From a virus: a stretch of DNA of 40,197 nucleotides. A program made the translations under genes and the position numbers. The first letter of the stretch is position 1. Each line of letters starts with the position of its first letter. Below are positions 30,000 through 37,187 of the stretch, one piece after another. The notes beneath the pieces are model-generated. The model did not search any database. It was not told where the DNA came from and saw nothing but the letters and a program-made list of their open reading frames with translations. The stretch is from IMG/VR virus record IMGVR_UViG_3300021071_000002, positions 1 through 40,197 of that record. One strand, given 5' to 3'.

Positions 30000-31733
30000 A
30001 TGGCAGCGATCACATTCCCATCCTCACCGACCGTCAACGACACATTCACCGCTTCCGGCAAATCTTGGACATGGACGGGCACCGTCTGGCATGCCAACGC
30101 CACAACGCACTCTGCCACCCACGCCACAGGCGGCGCGGATGAACTTTCTCCAGAAGCCATTGGCGCGGCAAGCATTGAAGAACTTTCCGCATGCGCTTTA
30201 GATATATCACACTATGGCGGCATTGTTAATAGCCTGATGGACGGGTCGGGCTCGGTTGTCTATGCAATGAACGCCAGCGAGGCGAATCACTCGAGATCGG
30301 CAGACAGCGCCACCTACGCTGAGCGGGCAGGGGAAGCCGACAACCCTAGCGCCGGCGGCTCTCTATACATAGCCTGCCAATCGGCATCCACTGCACTGCA
30401 AGACGCATCGGCTTTTGCAACGGCCGAGCAAGGCTTGCGCGCAGATACAGCCGTGCAGCAATCAGACATAGGAATGCTTTTTCTTGGCCCAAACGGAGAC
30501 GGCAGCGGTTTGACGGGGATCACTTTAGCTGCCCATGTGTCGTCCATCGAAGACCATAATGTCAGCGAGTTAAGTAATGATGTCGGTTATGTGAAGACGA
30601 GCGAACTAGCAACTGCCAGTGTTGCTTTCGCTAGCGGTGCAGATGGCGTGAACTACCTGACGGGGCACAGCATATCTGAGCTGTTCAACGATCAAGGCTA
30701 TATCACCATTACAGATGTAGGGAATGCAAACGCTTGGAGCGCAAACTCGGCAGGTACGGCAACCTATGCAGATAGCGCCGGAAGCGCACAGACCTCATCA
30801 ACCCTTGATGGACACTCGGCAAGCGATTTCATTCTTACGTCTGACATTGGATCGTCAGTTCTTGCGCCTACCGGAGACGGCAGCGGGTTGGCTGGGGTGA
30901 GACGACCAGCCTCTTTTGAGCTATCCGCATACGTTCCTGATCCAGCTATTTACTCTAACTGGTATCCAGCCGATATGCTTCATGAGTTTGTTTCGTATGG
31001 CGGCGCGTGGGTCGAGGTATCGAGATCGCGCGATTATGAAACCTCCGGGGGCATCGTCATTGGAAATGGAGGAACTACGTTAATGGCGGTTCCAAATAGC
31101 ACGGATGGGAGCTTTGTCATCCCAGATGGAATAACAGCCATTGCAGCTAATGCGTTTTTCGATTGCGAACACATAACGGAGGTGTCCATTCCTTCTAGCG
31201 TGACAAGCATTGGAGATTTTGCATTTAAGGGATGCAATAGCCTTTCTAGCCTGACAATCCCAGATAGCGTGACCATGATCGGAAACTCTGCTTTCATTGG
31301 GTGCAGCTCTCTCACAAGCATAGTGATCCCCTCCAGCGTAACGCGAATTGAGGCGTCAGCCTTCAATTCTACCGGGCTAACCAGCATAACGATTCCATCA
31401 AGCGTGACCAGCATTGGAGATTTCGCATTCGCCGGAAGCGGCAATCTGACAAGCATCGTGTTTTCTTCTGGCCTGACCAGCATAGGAATCAATGTATTCT
31501 ATGGCTGCACCGGATTAGTTAGCGTCACCTTGCCTGCAACCTTGAGCAGCCTCGGAAACTACTCATTCTCTCATTGCAGCAGCCTGGAATCCGCAACCTT
31601 CGATGGGAATGATCCCGCATATGTAGGGGCGGGAGTGTTTGAGTCTACGCATAGCGGGTTCACCGTCAAATACCACACAGGAGCATTGGGATTCTCGAAT
31701 CCGTGGCACGGATTTCCTTGTGTAGCAATTTAA
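30000..31733 (+). CDS. Tail fibre with BspA-type leucine-rich repeats
   Basis: The 577-aa protein starts like a phage fibre (AAITFPSSPTVNDTFTASGK) with ASGKSWTWTGTVW. Spaced repeats of DGSGLTGI type follow (residues 168 to 173 and 290 to 300), and the C-terminal part has the BspA/LRR_5 repeat LTSITIPSSVTSIGDFAF in about 8 copies with SIPSSVTSIGDFAFKGC style. Base composition in the repeat region is more AT-rich than its neighbours, consistent with recent gain. Such LRR domains bind proteins or surface glycans and may set host range. Confidence 0.82.
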   Translation: MAAITFPSSPTVNDTFTASGKSWTWTGTVWHANATTHSATHATGGADELSPEAIGAASIEELSACALDISHYGGIVNSLMDGSGSVVYAMNASEANHSRSADSATYAERAGEADNPSAGGSLYIACQSASTALQDASAFATAEQGLRADTAVQQSDIGMLFLGPNGDGSGLTGITLAAHVSSIEDHNVSELSNDVGYVKTSELATASVAFASGADGVNYLTGHSISELFNDQGYITITDVGNANAWSANSAGTATYADSAGSAQTSSTLDGHSASDFILTSDIGSSVLAPTGDGSGLAGVRRPASFELSAYVPDPAIYSNWYPADMLHEFVSYGGAWVEVSRSRDYETSGGIVIGNGGTTLMAVPNSTDGSFVIPDGITAIAANAFFDCEHITEVSIPSSVTSIGDFAFKGCNSLSSLTIPDSVTMIGNSAFIGCSSLTSIVIPSSVTRIEASAFNSTGLTSITIPSSVTSIGDFAFAGSGNLTSIVFSSGLTSIGINVFYGCTGLVSVTLPATLSSLGNYSFSHCSSLESATFDGNDPAYVGAGVFESTHSGFTVKYHTGALGFSNPWHGFPCVAI

Positions 31734-31739
31734 TTTACT

Positions 31740-32066
31740 ATGGAAGCTATATCATTCAATCCGGCCCCTGCCATAAACGAAACGCACAGCACGGCAAGTA
31801 GATCGTGGATCTGCACGGCTGTCAGTCCGTATCCTGTATGGTGCATACTATACGACCCGGCACCGCTTAAGGGAGAGGGGAGCCAAATCACAGGCGTTCT
31901 CAAAGACGCATCCGCCTTCGCCCCCGCCATCGTCCCTGCCCAGTTCCGTCTGGATGCCTCAAATGGCATCCAGCTCTTCAATCCCGACACCGGGTCGTGG
32001 CACACGCTCGCAGTGCGAGGACAAGCCGGCCAGCAAACTCTCGAAATCTCACCTGCCATCCCATGA
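31740..32066 (+). CDS. Small fibre-associated protein of 108 aa
   Basis: The N-terminal part (EAISFNPAPAINETHSTASR then SWICTAVSPYPVWCI) resembles the start of the LRR fibre (ITFPSSPTVNDTFTASGKSW), so it may be the remnant or a module of a related fibre. The C-terminal half (FRLDASNGIQLFNPDTGSWH) resembles an end domain with W.TL and ends with TLEISPAIP. Its stop overlaps the next start as ATGA. Confidence 0.55.
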   Translation: MEAISFNPAPAINETHSTASRSWICTAVSPYPVWCILYDPAPLKGEGSQITGVLKDASAFAPAIVPAQFRLDASNGIQLFNPDTGSWHTLAVRGQAGQQTLEISPAIP

Positions 32067-33418
32067 AAATTCCATCCATCATCCTCCTCGCCTCAGCCTC
32101 GTTCGCATTCGCCCAAACTCGATCGGTCATGGTCGATACCAACGGAACGCTTGCCGCCCCTCAGGCGCAGGCTTTCGCGTCGGCCAACGGCCTTCCTACA
32201 CTTTCGGGGTCCAATGCGTTTGCAGGCGACAACTCGTTCTCGGGCGGTTTCCAGGCTGGCGACTTGCACCACGTCGAAGCGCAGGACGAACGGTTCTCGA
32301 TCTCTGTAAACGGCGCGGCATCTATCCTCTATGCGAATGGCTCCACCCTTTCTTCCGGGGACGGAAATAGCCTCTGGGTGATCGACAATGGCACAGAGAC
32401 ATACTACTGGACAGATTCCTGGGGCGGAGGCTGGATGGGGCCATGGGCGACGGCGGAGGAGGGAGCCGCCATGCTCCGTGGTTTCCTTCCTCAGATTCAG
32501 TCCTCCTATGCGACAAGTGGGAGCGGAACTGAGTGCATCGGCACAGTCCAAGGCACGGACATCCCGGACTGGAGCTCTAACTCCGCACTACTGGCTGTCA
32601 CCATCATTCAGCAAGGCAGGGCAGCTGCTTGGGTCGGTGCGGGCGCACTTGTCGCTCCGAGCGGGGACATCACGCTCTCTGGCACGCTGACCTCCTTGGC
32701 AAATTCCGCTCCTCCGCTTCTCGTCAACGATTCGAGCGCCTTCACCAACGTCAAAGAAAACTGGACAGCCCAAGGCTTTTCGATGGCGGGTTCTTCTTAC
32801 CCTCTCGTTGGCATGTGGACAAGCCCCGGCCAGCAGTCGATGGCGATCGGGTTTGGTGGCCACCCGGCGACCGGCGGCGACAACCTTGGTGCCCGCTCAT
32901 GGTCGGCGGTCAATTCGTCTTACGTAGGGCGTATCATGTATCTCGGCTCGGAGGGAAACTTGAACATTGATTCCTCTCCAGCCAGCACCTGGCAGACGGG
33001 GAACTGGAGCCTTTCAAGGGGGTGGTCGTTCCTCTACTCGGGATCGGTCGTGTCTGGCGATGCAACGCCCGGCGGATTCTCCTCTCGGCTACTGGTGTTC
33101 GACGGCGTGGAGACATCGGCGAAAAACCCAGGTGCCTACTATTGGAGCAACCATTCAGCCGTCATGTGGAACGCCGACATCGGCACGGACAAACGCGAAA
33201 TCCGGCTCAAGTTTTTTGGCTCCCCCTCAAGCGGCGGCTATGGCGCTCGAGCGGCATTAACAACCCGTGTGATCGCCTCTACCGAGTGGACATCTTCTCG
33301 CTGGCGCGGCACTGGAGCGAGCGAGCCAACAACTCCGCAGGACGGCGATCTCTTTTTCAACACGGCTACGAGCAAGGTCCGCATCTATGCAGCTGGCTCC
33401 TGGCTGGATCTCAACTGA
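32063..33418 (+). CDS. Tail fibre-like protein with a signal peptide
   Basis: The 451-aa product begins MKIPSIILLASASFAFAQ, a clear Sec signal peptide, then TRSVMVDTNGTLAAPQAQAF. The middle contains AFAGDNSFSGGFQAG of the type found in tail fibres. The C-terminal part contains beta structure with LRYW-like SLSRGWSFLYSGS, EIRLKFFGSPSSGG and a terminal GDLFFNTATSKVRIYAAGSW-type end, which is standard for phage fibre tips. A signal peptide on such a protein is unusual. It could be secreted during infection, or be a fusion of exported and fibre modules. Confidence 0.65.
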   Translation: MKIPSIILLASASFAFAQTRSVMVDTNGTLAAPQAQAFASANGLPTLSGSNAFAGDNSFSGGFQAGDLHHVEAQDERFSISVNGAASILYANGSTLSSGDGNSLWVIDNGTETYYWTDSWGGGWMGPWATAEEGAAMLRGFLPQIQSSYATSGSGTECIGTVQGTDIPDWSSNSALLAVTIIQQGRAAAWVGAGALVAPSGDITLSGTLTSLANSAPPLLVNDSSAFTNVKENWTAQGFSMAGSSYPLVGMWTSPGQQSMAIGFGGHPATGGDNLGARSWSAVNSSYVGRIMYLGSEGNLNIDSSPASTWQTGNWSLSRGWSFLYSGSVVSGDATPGGFSSRLLVFDGVETSAKNPGAYYWSNHSAVMWNADIGTDKREIRLKFFGSPSSGGYGARAALTTRVIASTEWTSSRWRGTGASEPTTPQDGDLFFNTATSKVRIYAAGSWLDLN

Positions 33419-33441
33419 TTGACACGAAAACGATACCAACA
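33419..33441 (+). promoter_or_regulatory. TTGACAC motif, 17-nt spacing
   Basis: The hexamer directly follows the upstream stop (TGA 33416-33418). The spacing to ATG 33442 is 17 nt, longer than in the others. Confidence 0.45.
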
Positions 33442-33771
33442 ATGAAAACTTCCATCGCCGCCATCTTGTCGCTTCTCGCTGCCCTTACGGCCCACGCCGA
33501 TTCGGTCGCCATTCAGTTGGCCGAACAGATCGTAGTGGAACAGCCCATCACCGTTGTGCAGTCGATTTCGGTGTCTTCGGTGCCTGTGCGTAAAGTCACC
33601 TTCGACATGGAAGCTGAAAAGATCGTCTTCCTTTGCTCGATCGGAACTTCTGGAAACGCCACAGTCGAGCTTTCGGGAAGCGAGTTTCAGGCAATCAAGA
33701 CGCAATTCCTGACACCGTTTGCCGCTCAGGTAGCCCCGCTCATTCAAGCCAAACTTTCTGCCAAACCATGA
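33442..33771 (+). CDS. Secreted protein of 109 aa next to lysis genes
   Basis: It has a strong signal peptide (MKTSIAAILSLLAALTAHADS, cleavage after AHA) and a mature part rich in valine and isoleucine strands (IQLAEQIVVEQPITVVQSIS then VPVRKVTFDMEAEKIVFLCS), ending in a helical tail (LTPFAAQVAPLIQAKLSAKP). It would be exported to the periplasm. No family was recognised. ATG 33442 begins the signal peptide exactly, and the stop overlaps the holin-like start as ATGA. Confidence 0.62.
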   Translation: MKTSIAAILSLLAALTAHADSVAIQLAEQIVVEQPITVVQSISVSSVPVRKVTFDMEAEKIVFLCSIGTSGNATVELSGSEFQAIKTQFLTPFAAQVAPLIQAKLSAKP

Positions 33772-34049
33772 GCGAAGAAAACGCGATGTCTGTTCTAGCA
33801 GAACGATGCGAGATCTGTCGCGAATCCGTCCGCGAGCGTCACGCCTCATTCGATCGTCGCCTTCTCGCCCTCGAAATCATTGTCCGCGGCGAAGACGGGC
33901 GCAACGGGATGAAGGCGCAACTCAACGGGCTCTGCGAGAAGTTTGACCAGTTCGAGAAAAAGGCCATCCGGTGGATCGCCATCGGCACCAGTCTTCCGGG
34001 CGTGGTAGTCGGCGTGGTCGCGGTGCTGAAGTTCCTGGGGCGATTGTAA
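33768..34049 (+). CDS. Holin-like or XhlA-like membrane protein
   Basis: The 93-aa protein has an N-terminal CEICR and a charged coiled coil (RHASFDRRLLALEIIVRGED, NGLCEKFDQFEKKAIR), followed by one transmembrane segment near residues 70 to 88 (WIAIGTSLPGVVVGVVAVLK). That layout (coiled coil plus C-terminal helix) resembles haemolysin XhlA-like and other small phage membrane proteins in lysis cassettes. It could be a holin, an antiholin or a membrane anchor. Position next to the spanins supports a lysis role. Confidence 0.62.
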   Translation: MSEENAMSVLAERCEICRESVRERHASFDRRLLALEIIVRGEDGRNGMKAQLNGLCEKFDQFEKKAIRWIAIGTSLPGVVVGVVAVLKFLGRL

Positions 34050-34117
34050 TCGAGCTAGAGATTGCGTTTATCAGCCTGATTTGTCGCGTTGCCGATAACC
34101 GGTTTGGGGAGGGGAAA

Positions 34118-34276
34118 GTGCCGCACGGATGCGCCATGGTTCCGGGCAGCTCTCCGGCAATGAAGGCAAAAAAGAACCTTGAGGCGGCGGAGGCCGCGCT
34201 TTCGTGCGACGGCTTTATGAAACCATTTCCTGCGGGCGATGCAAGACATGCGGTTGACATCGCCTCCGGTGCATGA
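34118..34276 (+). CDS. Possible 52-aa small protein in the lysis region
   Basis: The frame from GTG 34118 (GGGGAGGGGAAA immediately upstream) to the stop at 34276 encodes a helical sequence (AMKAKKNLEAAEAALSCDGF) and shares its stop with the next gene start as ATGA. The strong ribosome-binding site and the overlap support a gene, but nothing is recognised and the next gene has its own start motif, so it may also be leader sequence. Confidence 0.35.
   Translation: MPHGCAMVPGSSPAMKAKKNLEAAEAALSCDGFMKPFPAGDARHAVDIASGA
34254..34272 (+). promoter_or_regulatory. TTGACAT start-associated motif before the 63-aa membrane protein
   Basis: The hexamer lies within the possible 52-aa frame; 13 nt separate it from ATG 34273. 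Confidence 0.5.
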
Positions 34277-34464
34277 ACTTCCTCAAAATTCTCACGCTCG
34301 TCGGCAAGGTTGCCGGGGTCATCGCCGGTCTCAACGTCATCCCGTTTGTCCCGCCGCAATACGGCATCTTCATCTTCGCCGGAGCCTCGATCCTCAAGGA
34401 TGTGGTGAATCGGGTGGGCGACCTCGTGGACGACGGGAAGCAGAACGATTCGTTCAAGGCCTGA
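34273..34464 (+). CDS. Small membrane protein, possible holin
   Basis: The 63-aa protein has two hydrophobic segments near residues 3 to 22 (FLKILTLVGKVAGVIAGLNV) and 25 to 40 (FVPPQYGIFIFAGASI), a proline turn between them, and a charged tail (NRVGDLVDDGKQNDSFKA). Two membrane spans with a short basic or acidic tail are typical of class II holins. It lies right before the spanin genes. The true holin could be this protein or the one at 33768. Confidence 0.6.
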   Translation: MNFLKILTLVGKVAGVIAGLNVIPFVPPQYGIFIFAGASILKDVVNRVGDLVDDGKQNDSFKA

Positions 34465-34469
34465 TCCCC

Positions 34470-34643
34470 ATGTGGACCGCCATCCTCGCCCTCCTGCAAT
34501 CCGTGCCAGTCGTGGCCCGAATTGTGGAAAAGCTCACGCCAACCCGGCGCGAACAGCAGATCGACAAAATCCGCAACGACAAACAGCATGAACGCGAAAA
34601 GATTGACGATTGGATTGATCGGGGCGGCACTCCTCCTCTGTAG
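34470..34643 (+). CDS. Inner-membrane spanin (Rz-like)
   Basis: The 57-aa protein has an N-terminal membrane anchor (WTAILALLQSVPVVARIV) followed by a charged coiled-coil region (RREQQIDKIRNDKQHEREKI), the plan of an i-spanin but short. Its 3' half is overlapped in another frame by a lipoprotein gene, which is the classic Rz/Rz1 arrangement. The pair would bridge inner and outer membranes after endolysin action. Confidence 0.7.
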   Translation: MWTAILALLQSVPVVARIVEKLTPTRREQQIDKIRNDKQHEREKIDDWIDRGGTPPL

Positions 34644-34830
34644 TTGTTGCGTAACGACTTCGAGCGTTCCTCCGCTCCCCGACGGCAATGTTCGCCGCCT
34701 CCTTCAATCCTATCCGCAGGAAGCCGAGAAAGCCCGCGTTGCCGCTCCCGCTTTTACCCGCGACGCTTTGAAGACGATCTCCGGGCTGGAGGAGCAGGTC
34801 TTGGTTCTCGGCGTGCTGCCGGAGCCGTGA
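34588..34830 (+). CDS. Outer-membrane spanin lipoprotein (Rz1-like)
   Basis: The 80-aa product starts with a lipoprotein signal: MNAKRLTIGLIGAALLLCSC, where LCSC is a lipobox and the Cys at about residue 20 would be lipidated. A short proline stretch (SSVPPLPDG) follows, then helices. It begins inside the i-spanin gene in a different frame, overlapping it by 56 nt. The only start that preserves the signal is ATG 34588. It needs an outer membrane, which supports a Gram-negative host. Confidence 0.75.
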   Translation: MNAKRLTIGLIGAALLLCSCCVTTSSVPPLPDGNVRRLLQSYPQEAEKARVAAPAFTRDALKTISGLEEQVLVLGVLPEP

Positions 34831-34833
34831 CGC

Positions 34834-35049
34834 TCACTTCTTGATAAACAACATCGTCTCCTGCTTTACGGCGGCGATCATTTTTTCCGCCCGAACGTCT
34901 GCCAGATGGCTGTTGACCACGAACAGGGCATGCACGACGCCAGGGATCCAGAAACACATCGTCAGGATCAGATTCAGAATCGCCTGAAACGGTTTCCCGC
35001 ACAGGAGCACTGCGACTGGGGGCAACACAATGGCGAGCAGGTAGCGCAT
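34834..35049 (-). CDS. Pmp3/YqaE-family (UPF0057) membrane protein
   Basis: The 71-aa protein has two membrane segments, with LLAIVLPPVAVLLCG (residues 4 to 18) and ILNLILTMCFWIPGVVHALFVV (the IPG..HA motif). These features are diagnostic of the Pmp3/YqaE family, small proteins linked to salt and stress tolerance and membrane potential. The family is frequent on accessory DNA. It is convergent with the spanins and ends 3 nt past the end of the lipoprotein gene. It may benefit the lysogen rather than the phage. Confidence 0.85.
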   Translation of the reverse strand: MRYLLAIVLPPVAVLLCGKPFQAILNLILTMCFWIPGVVHALFVVNSHLADVRAEKMIAAVKQETMLFIKK

Positions 35050-35080
35050 GGGAGTATTCTGGATCCCGGCCCATTTGGGT

Positions 35081-36643
35081 TCAATCGCGATTCTTCAAGG
35101 TTCGTTTCCGCGCTTTTCCTTTTTTCGCGGGGAGGGCTTTCTTCACTCGCCCCGGCTTATCCATTTTCCGTCTGGATACCGGCTCGCTGGAAAGAACCTC
35201 AATCGAACCGCCCTCCTCCGTATAGCGCACTTCCCGGCCATCGAATGTTTTAACGGTGAACCAGCGTTCCTGCGGGTGGACTTCAATTCGTTCAATAATT
35301 GCCCGGGCGTTTTCCTTCAGCTTGGAAGCATCCCGCCAATCAACCTGCTCCAGATCCATGTCGGGGGCAGCGTTATCGACCTTCATCTCCGCAATCCGGC
35401 TCTCCAATTCCTTTTTCTCCGCTTCGAGCAGTCGCAGCTTTTCATGAGCTCCGGCCGAGAACCCATCGGAAATAAAATCGACCAACCGCGGGATCTTTGC
35501 CTCGATCTCGTCTTTGCGTTTGAGGGCATCCTCCAATTCTTGATTCTGTTTTTTGGCGGATGGGGGACATGTCGTGATGGCTTCGCAGGCTCCCATGAGG
35601 GCCTCCAAAAACCGGCCATAGTGCCATGTGATGCGCGGAGCTGCTCCAACCGGGGCGGCGGCATCGACCAAATACGCGTAACCCTTCGCTTCATTGGAAA
35701 CGAGTCGCATCATTTTCCGTCCGGTCATCACGTTGTAGAGCAGGCCCGCTATCGGGTTGCCTTGCCCACGCCCTCGATAGGACGATCGGGTGCGGCGGAT
35801 CCGCTGAACCGTGGAATACAAATCCATCGGGACCACGGCGGGGTAGTATCCCGTCACGGGGTCGCAGAGCACCCGCTTGCCCTCAACCGTGTGGGCCAAC
35901 TGAAATTCTCCAATCACGGCGCGCGAATCCAGGATGTTCTTGATACCCGTCGAATACCACCGGCTCCCTTTACCCATTCGGGAAACATTCTCCCGCTGCA
36001 AAACCTGGGCGATATGAAGCCCACCTTTGCCCTGCGCCGCCATCTGGAAGATCCGCTTCACGATCTTTGCCTTTTCGGGAATCACCTCAAACTTCTTCCG
36101 GTCGGCACTGAGTTTCAACCAGCCGGGGCACAAGGCAGTGATCTTTTCCGTCCCGGCACGCCCCCGCTTCGCTTCCCACGCCTGCGTGCTCCGCATCGAC
36201 TTGATCCGGCTTTCCTCGTTCGCCCGGCTCAGGATCGTCAGGCTGATGATCAGGTCCGTGAAATTCCCATCATTGATCCGCTTTTTGTCGTAGACCCGTT
36301 CGTCAGCCAGCGTCACCACCACGATCCCGGCATTGATGATTCCGAGGAACATCTGCAACGCATACGTGATGTCGGTTCGGGACAGCCGGTCCAGACTTTC
36401 CACGATCAGGTAGGAACCTGGCTCAATGGCCCCGGACTCGACCCGGCTCAGGAACGCCTTGAGCGCCCCCTTGTCCGCATTCTTGCTCCGGAATGCCGAA
36501 ACCCCGAGGTCGCGGTAGTTCTCCACCAGCGGGATGCCGTTCTTCTGGCACCAGTTTTTCGCCAGCGTGGTTTGACGGCGCAGGGAGTCTCCGTGTATTT
36601 GATCAGCAGTGGAAAACCTGAGATACGAATAGGCCTTATGCAT
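35081..36643 (-). CDS. Large serine integrase
   Basis: The 520-aa protein has the resolvase catalytic domain with the serine near residue 11 in YSYLRFSTADQ, plus ESLDRLSR near 100 and the Recombinase domain (GWLKLSADRKKFEVIPEKAK then VSRMGKGSRWYSTGIKNILD). A coiled-coil motif follows near 400 (KRKDEIEAKIPRLVDFIS). The usual zinc-ribbon cysteines appear absent: the matching region reads NVMTGRKMMRLVSNEAKGYA. The basic end (KKALPAKKGKARKRTLKN) may bind DNA. It would recombine attP and attB to insert and release the phage. It is the last phage gene at this end. Confidence 0.9.
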   Translation of the reverse strand: MHKAYSYLRFSTADQIHGDSLRRQTTLAKNWCQKNGIPLVENYRDLGVSAFRSKNADKGALKAFLSRVESGAIEPGSYLIVESLDRLSRTDITYALQMFLGIINAGIVVVTLADERVYDKKRINDGNFTDLIISLTILSRANEESRIKSMRSTQAWEAKRGRAGTEKITALCPGWLKLSADRKKFEVIPEKAKIVKRIFQMAAQGKGGLHIAQVLQRENVSRMGKGSRWYSTGIKNILDSRAVIGEFQLAHTVEGKRVLCDPVTGYYPAVVPMDLYSTVQRIRRTRSSYRGRGQGNPIAGLLYNVMTGRKMMRLVSNEAKGYAYLVDAAAPVGAAPRITWHYGRFLEALMGACEAITTCPPSAKKQNQELEDALKRKDEIEAKIPRLVDFISDGFSAGAHEKLRLLEAEKKELESRIAEMKVDNAAPDMDLEQVDWRDASKLKENARAIIERIEVHPQERWFTVKTFDGREVRYTEEGGSIEVLSSEPVSRRKMDKPGRVKKALPAKKGKARKRTLKNRD

Positions 36644-36737
36644 GAGCTATTTATGCCGCTGATGGATTGTGTGGTAAAGTATAAAGTAGGGAGCAGGCTT
36701 TGGTGCCAGAAGCAGGCAGGAATACCTCATCGGGGAC
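36644..36737. other. Presumed prophage right end (attR region)
   Basis: Between the integrase start and the first integron-type half-site no gene is found. Serine integrases normally act next to their gene, so the crossover is expected here. The sequence includes an AT-rich stretch (GGTAAAGTATAAAGTAGG). The exact core cannot be fixed because the other prophage end is not in the window. Confidence 0.5.
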
Positions 36738-36744
36738 GTTCGAC
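36721..36744. repeat. Right half of an attC site (R' side)
   Basis: AATACCTCATCGGGGACGTTCGAC aligns with the 3' sides of the other attC sites. R' reads GTTCGAC at 36738-36744. No complementary 5' side precedes it within 100 nt, unlike the complete sites, so the site appears to have been cut in two. Confidence 0.5.
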
Positions 36745-36767
36745 GAAAATATCACCCCTTCCATCCA

Positions 36768-37136
36768 ATGAGTCCTGATGAAAAGTTAGACCTCTCGCTG
36801 TGGCGTCAACAGATCGACGAGAGCATACACCAGATGCAAGAGCGCCATAAGTTAGAAGACAAGTATGCGTGGCAATCGGGTCCTGATGATTCGAGCTCTC
36901 CATTTCGACGGCATGCTGAACTTTTAACAGCTTTCGATCTACTGCGCGAGCTATCCACTCACGCGGGCATACCGGAAAGCAGATTCAATTTCGTTGTTCA
37001 TCAACGATTTCTTTATCATTTAGATTCCCTTTATTCTGATATGTCTGATTTATACAAGGAAACTGCGTCGAGAATGGACGACCGGACAGAGGATGAGATT
37101 TACACCGGAGAAGAGCCGCCACAGTTATTTGAATGA
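36768..37136 (+). CDS. Integron cassette protein of 122 aa, unknown
   Basis: The acidic protein is mostly helical: LDLSLWRQQIDESIHQMQER, then SPFRRHAELLTAFDLLRELS and SRFNFVVHQRFLYHLDSLYS. No family was recognised. It is AT-rich compared with phage genes and follows the half attC by 23 nt, the typical start of a cassette gene. Confidence 0.6.
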   Translation: MSPDEKLDLSLWRQQIDESIHQMQERHKLEDKYAWQSGPDDSSSPFRRHAELLTAFDLLRELSTHAGIPESRFNFVVHQRFLYHLDSLYSDMSDLYKETASRMDDRTEDEIYTGEEPPQLFE

Positions 37137-37145
37137 AAAAAAGGA

Positions 37146-37181
37146 GCGAACTGACCCGCTTAGCTGACGAGGACGTGCGGC
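37146..37181. repeat. Short degenerate attC-like site
   Basis: GCGAAC and GTGCGGC flank only 36 bp. GCTGACGAGGACGTGCGG aligns with the 3' side of the site at 38806-38984 (CTGACGAGGGACGTTAG). It is compact and could be a decayed attC with a deleted loop. Confidence 0.45.
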
Positions 37182-37187
37182 AATAAT

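Noticed and set aside
7793-34272. TTGACA hexamers read as -35 boxes of normal promoters
   Set aside because: The start codon lies only 13 to 14 nt downstream in almost every case, so no -10 box fits, except before the HTH gene at 7331.
35048-36778. Plus-strand frame of 576 aa
   Set aside because: It is antisense to the serine integrase, which has catalytic motifs over its full length.
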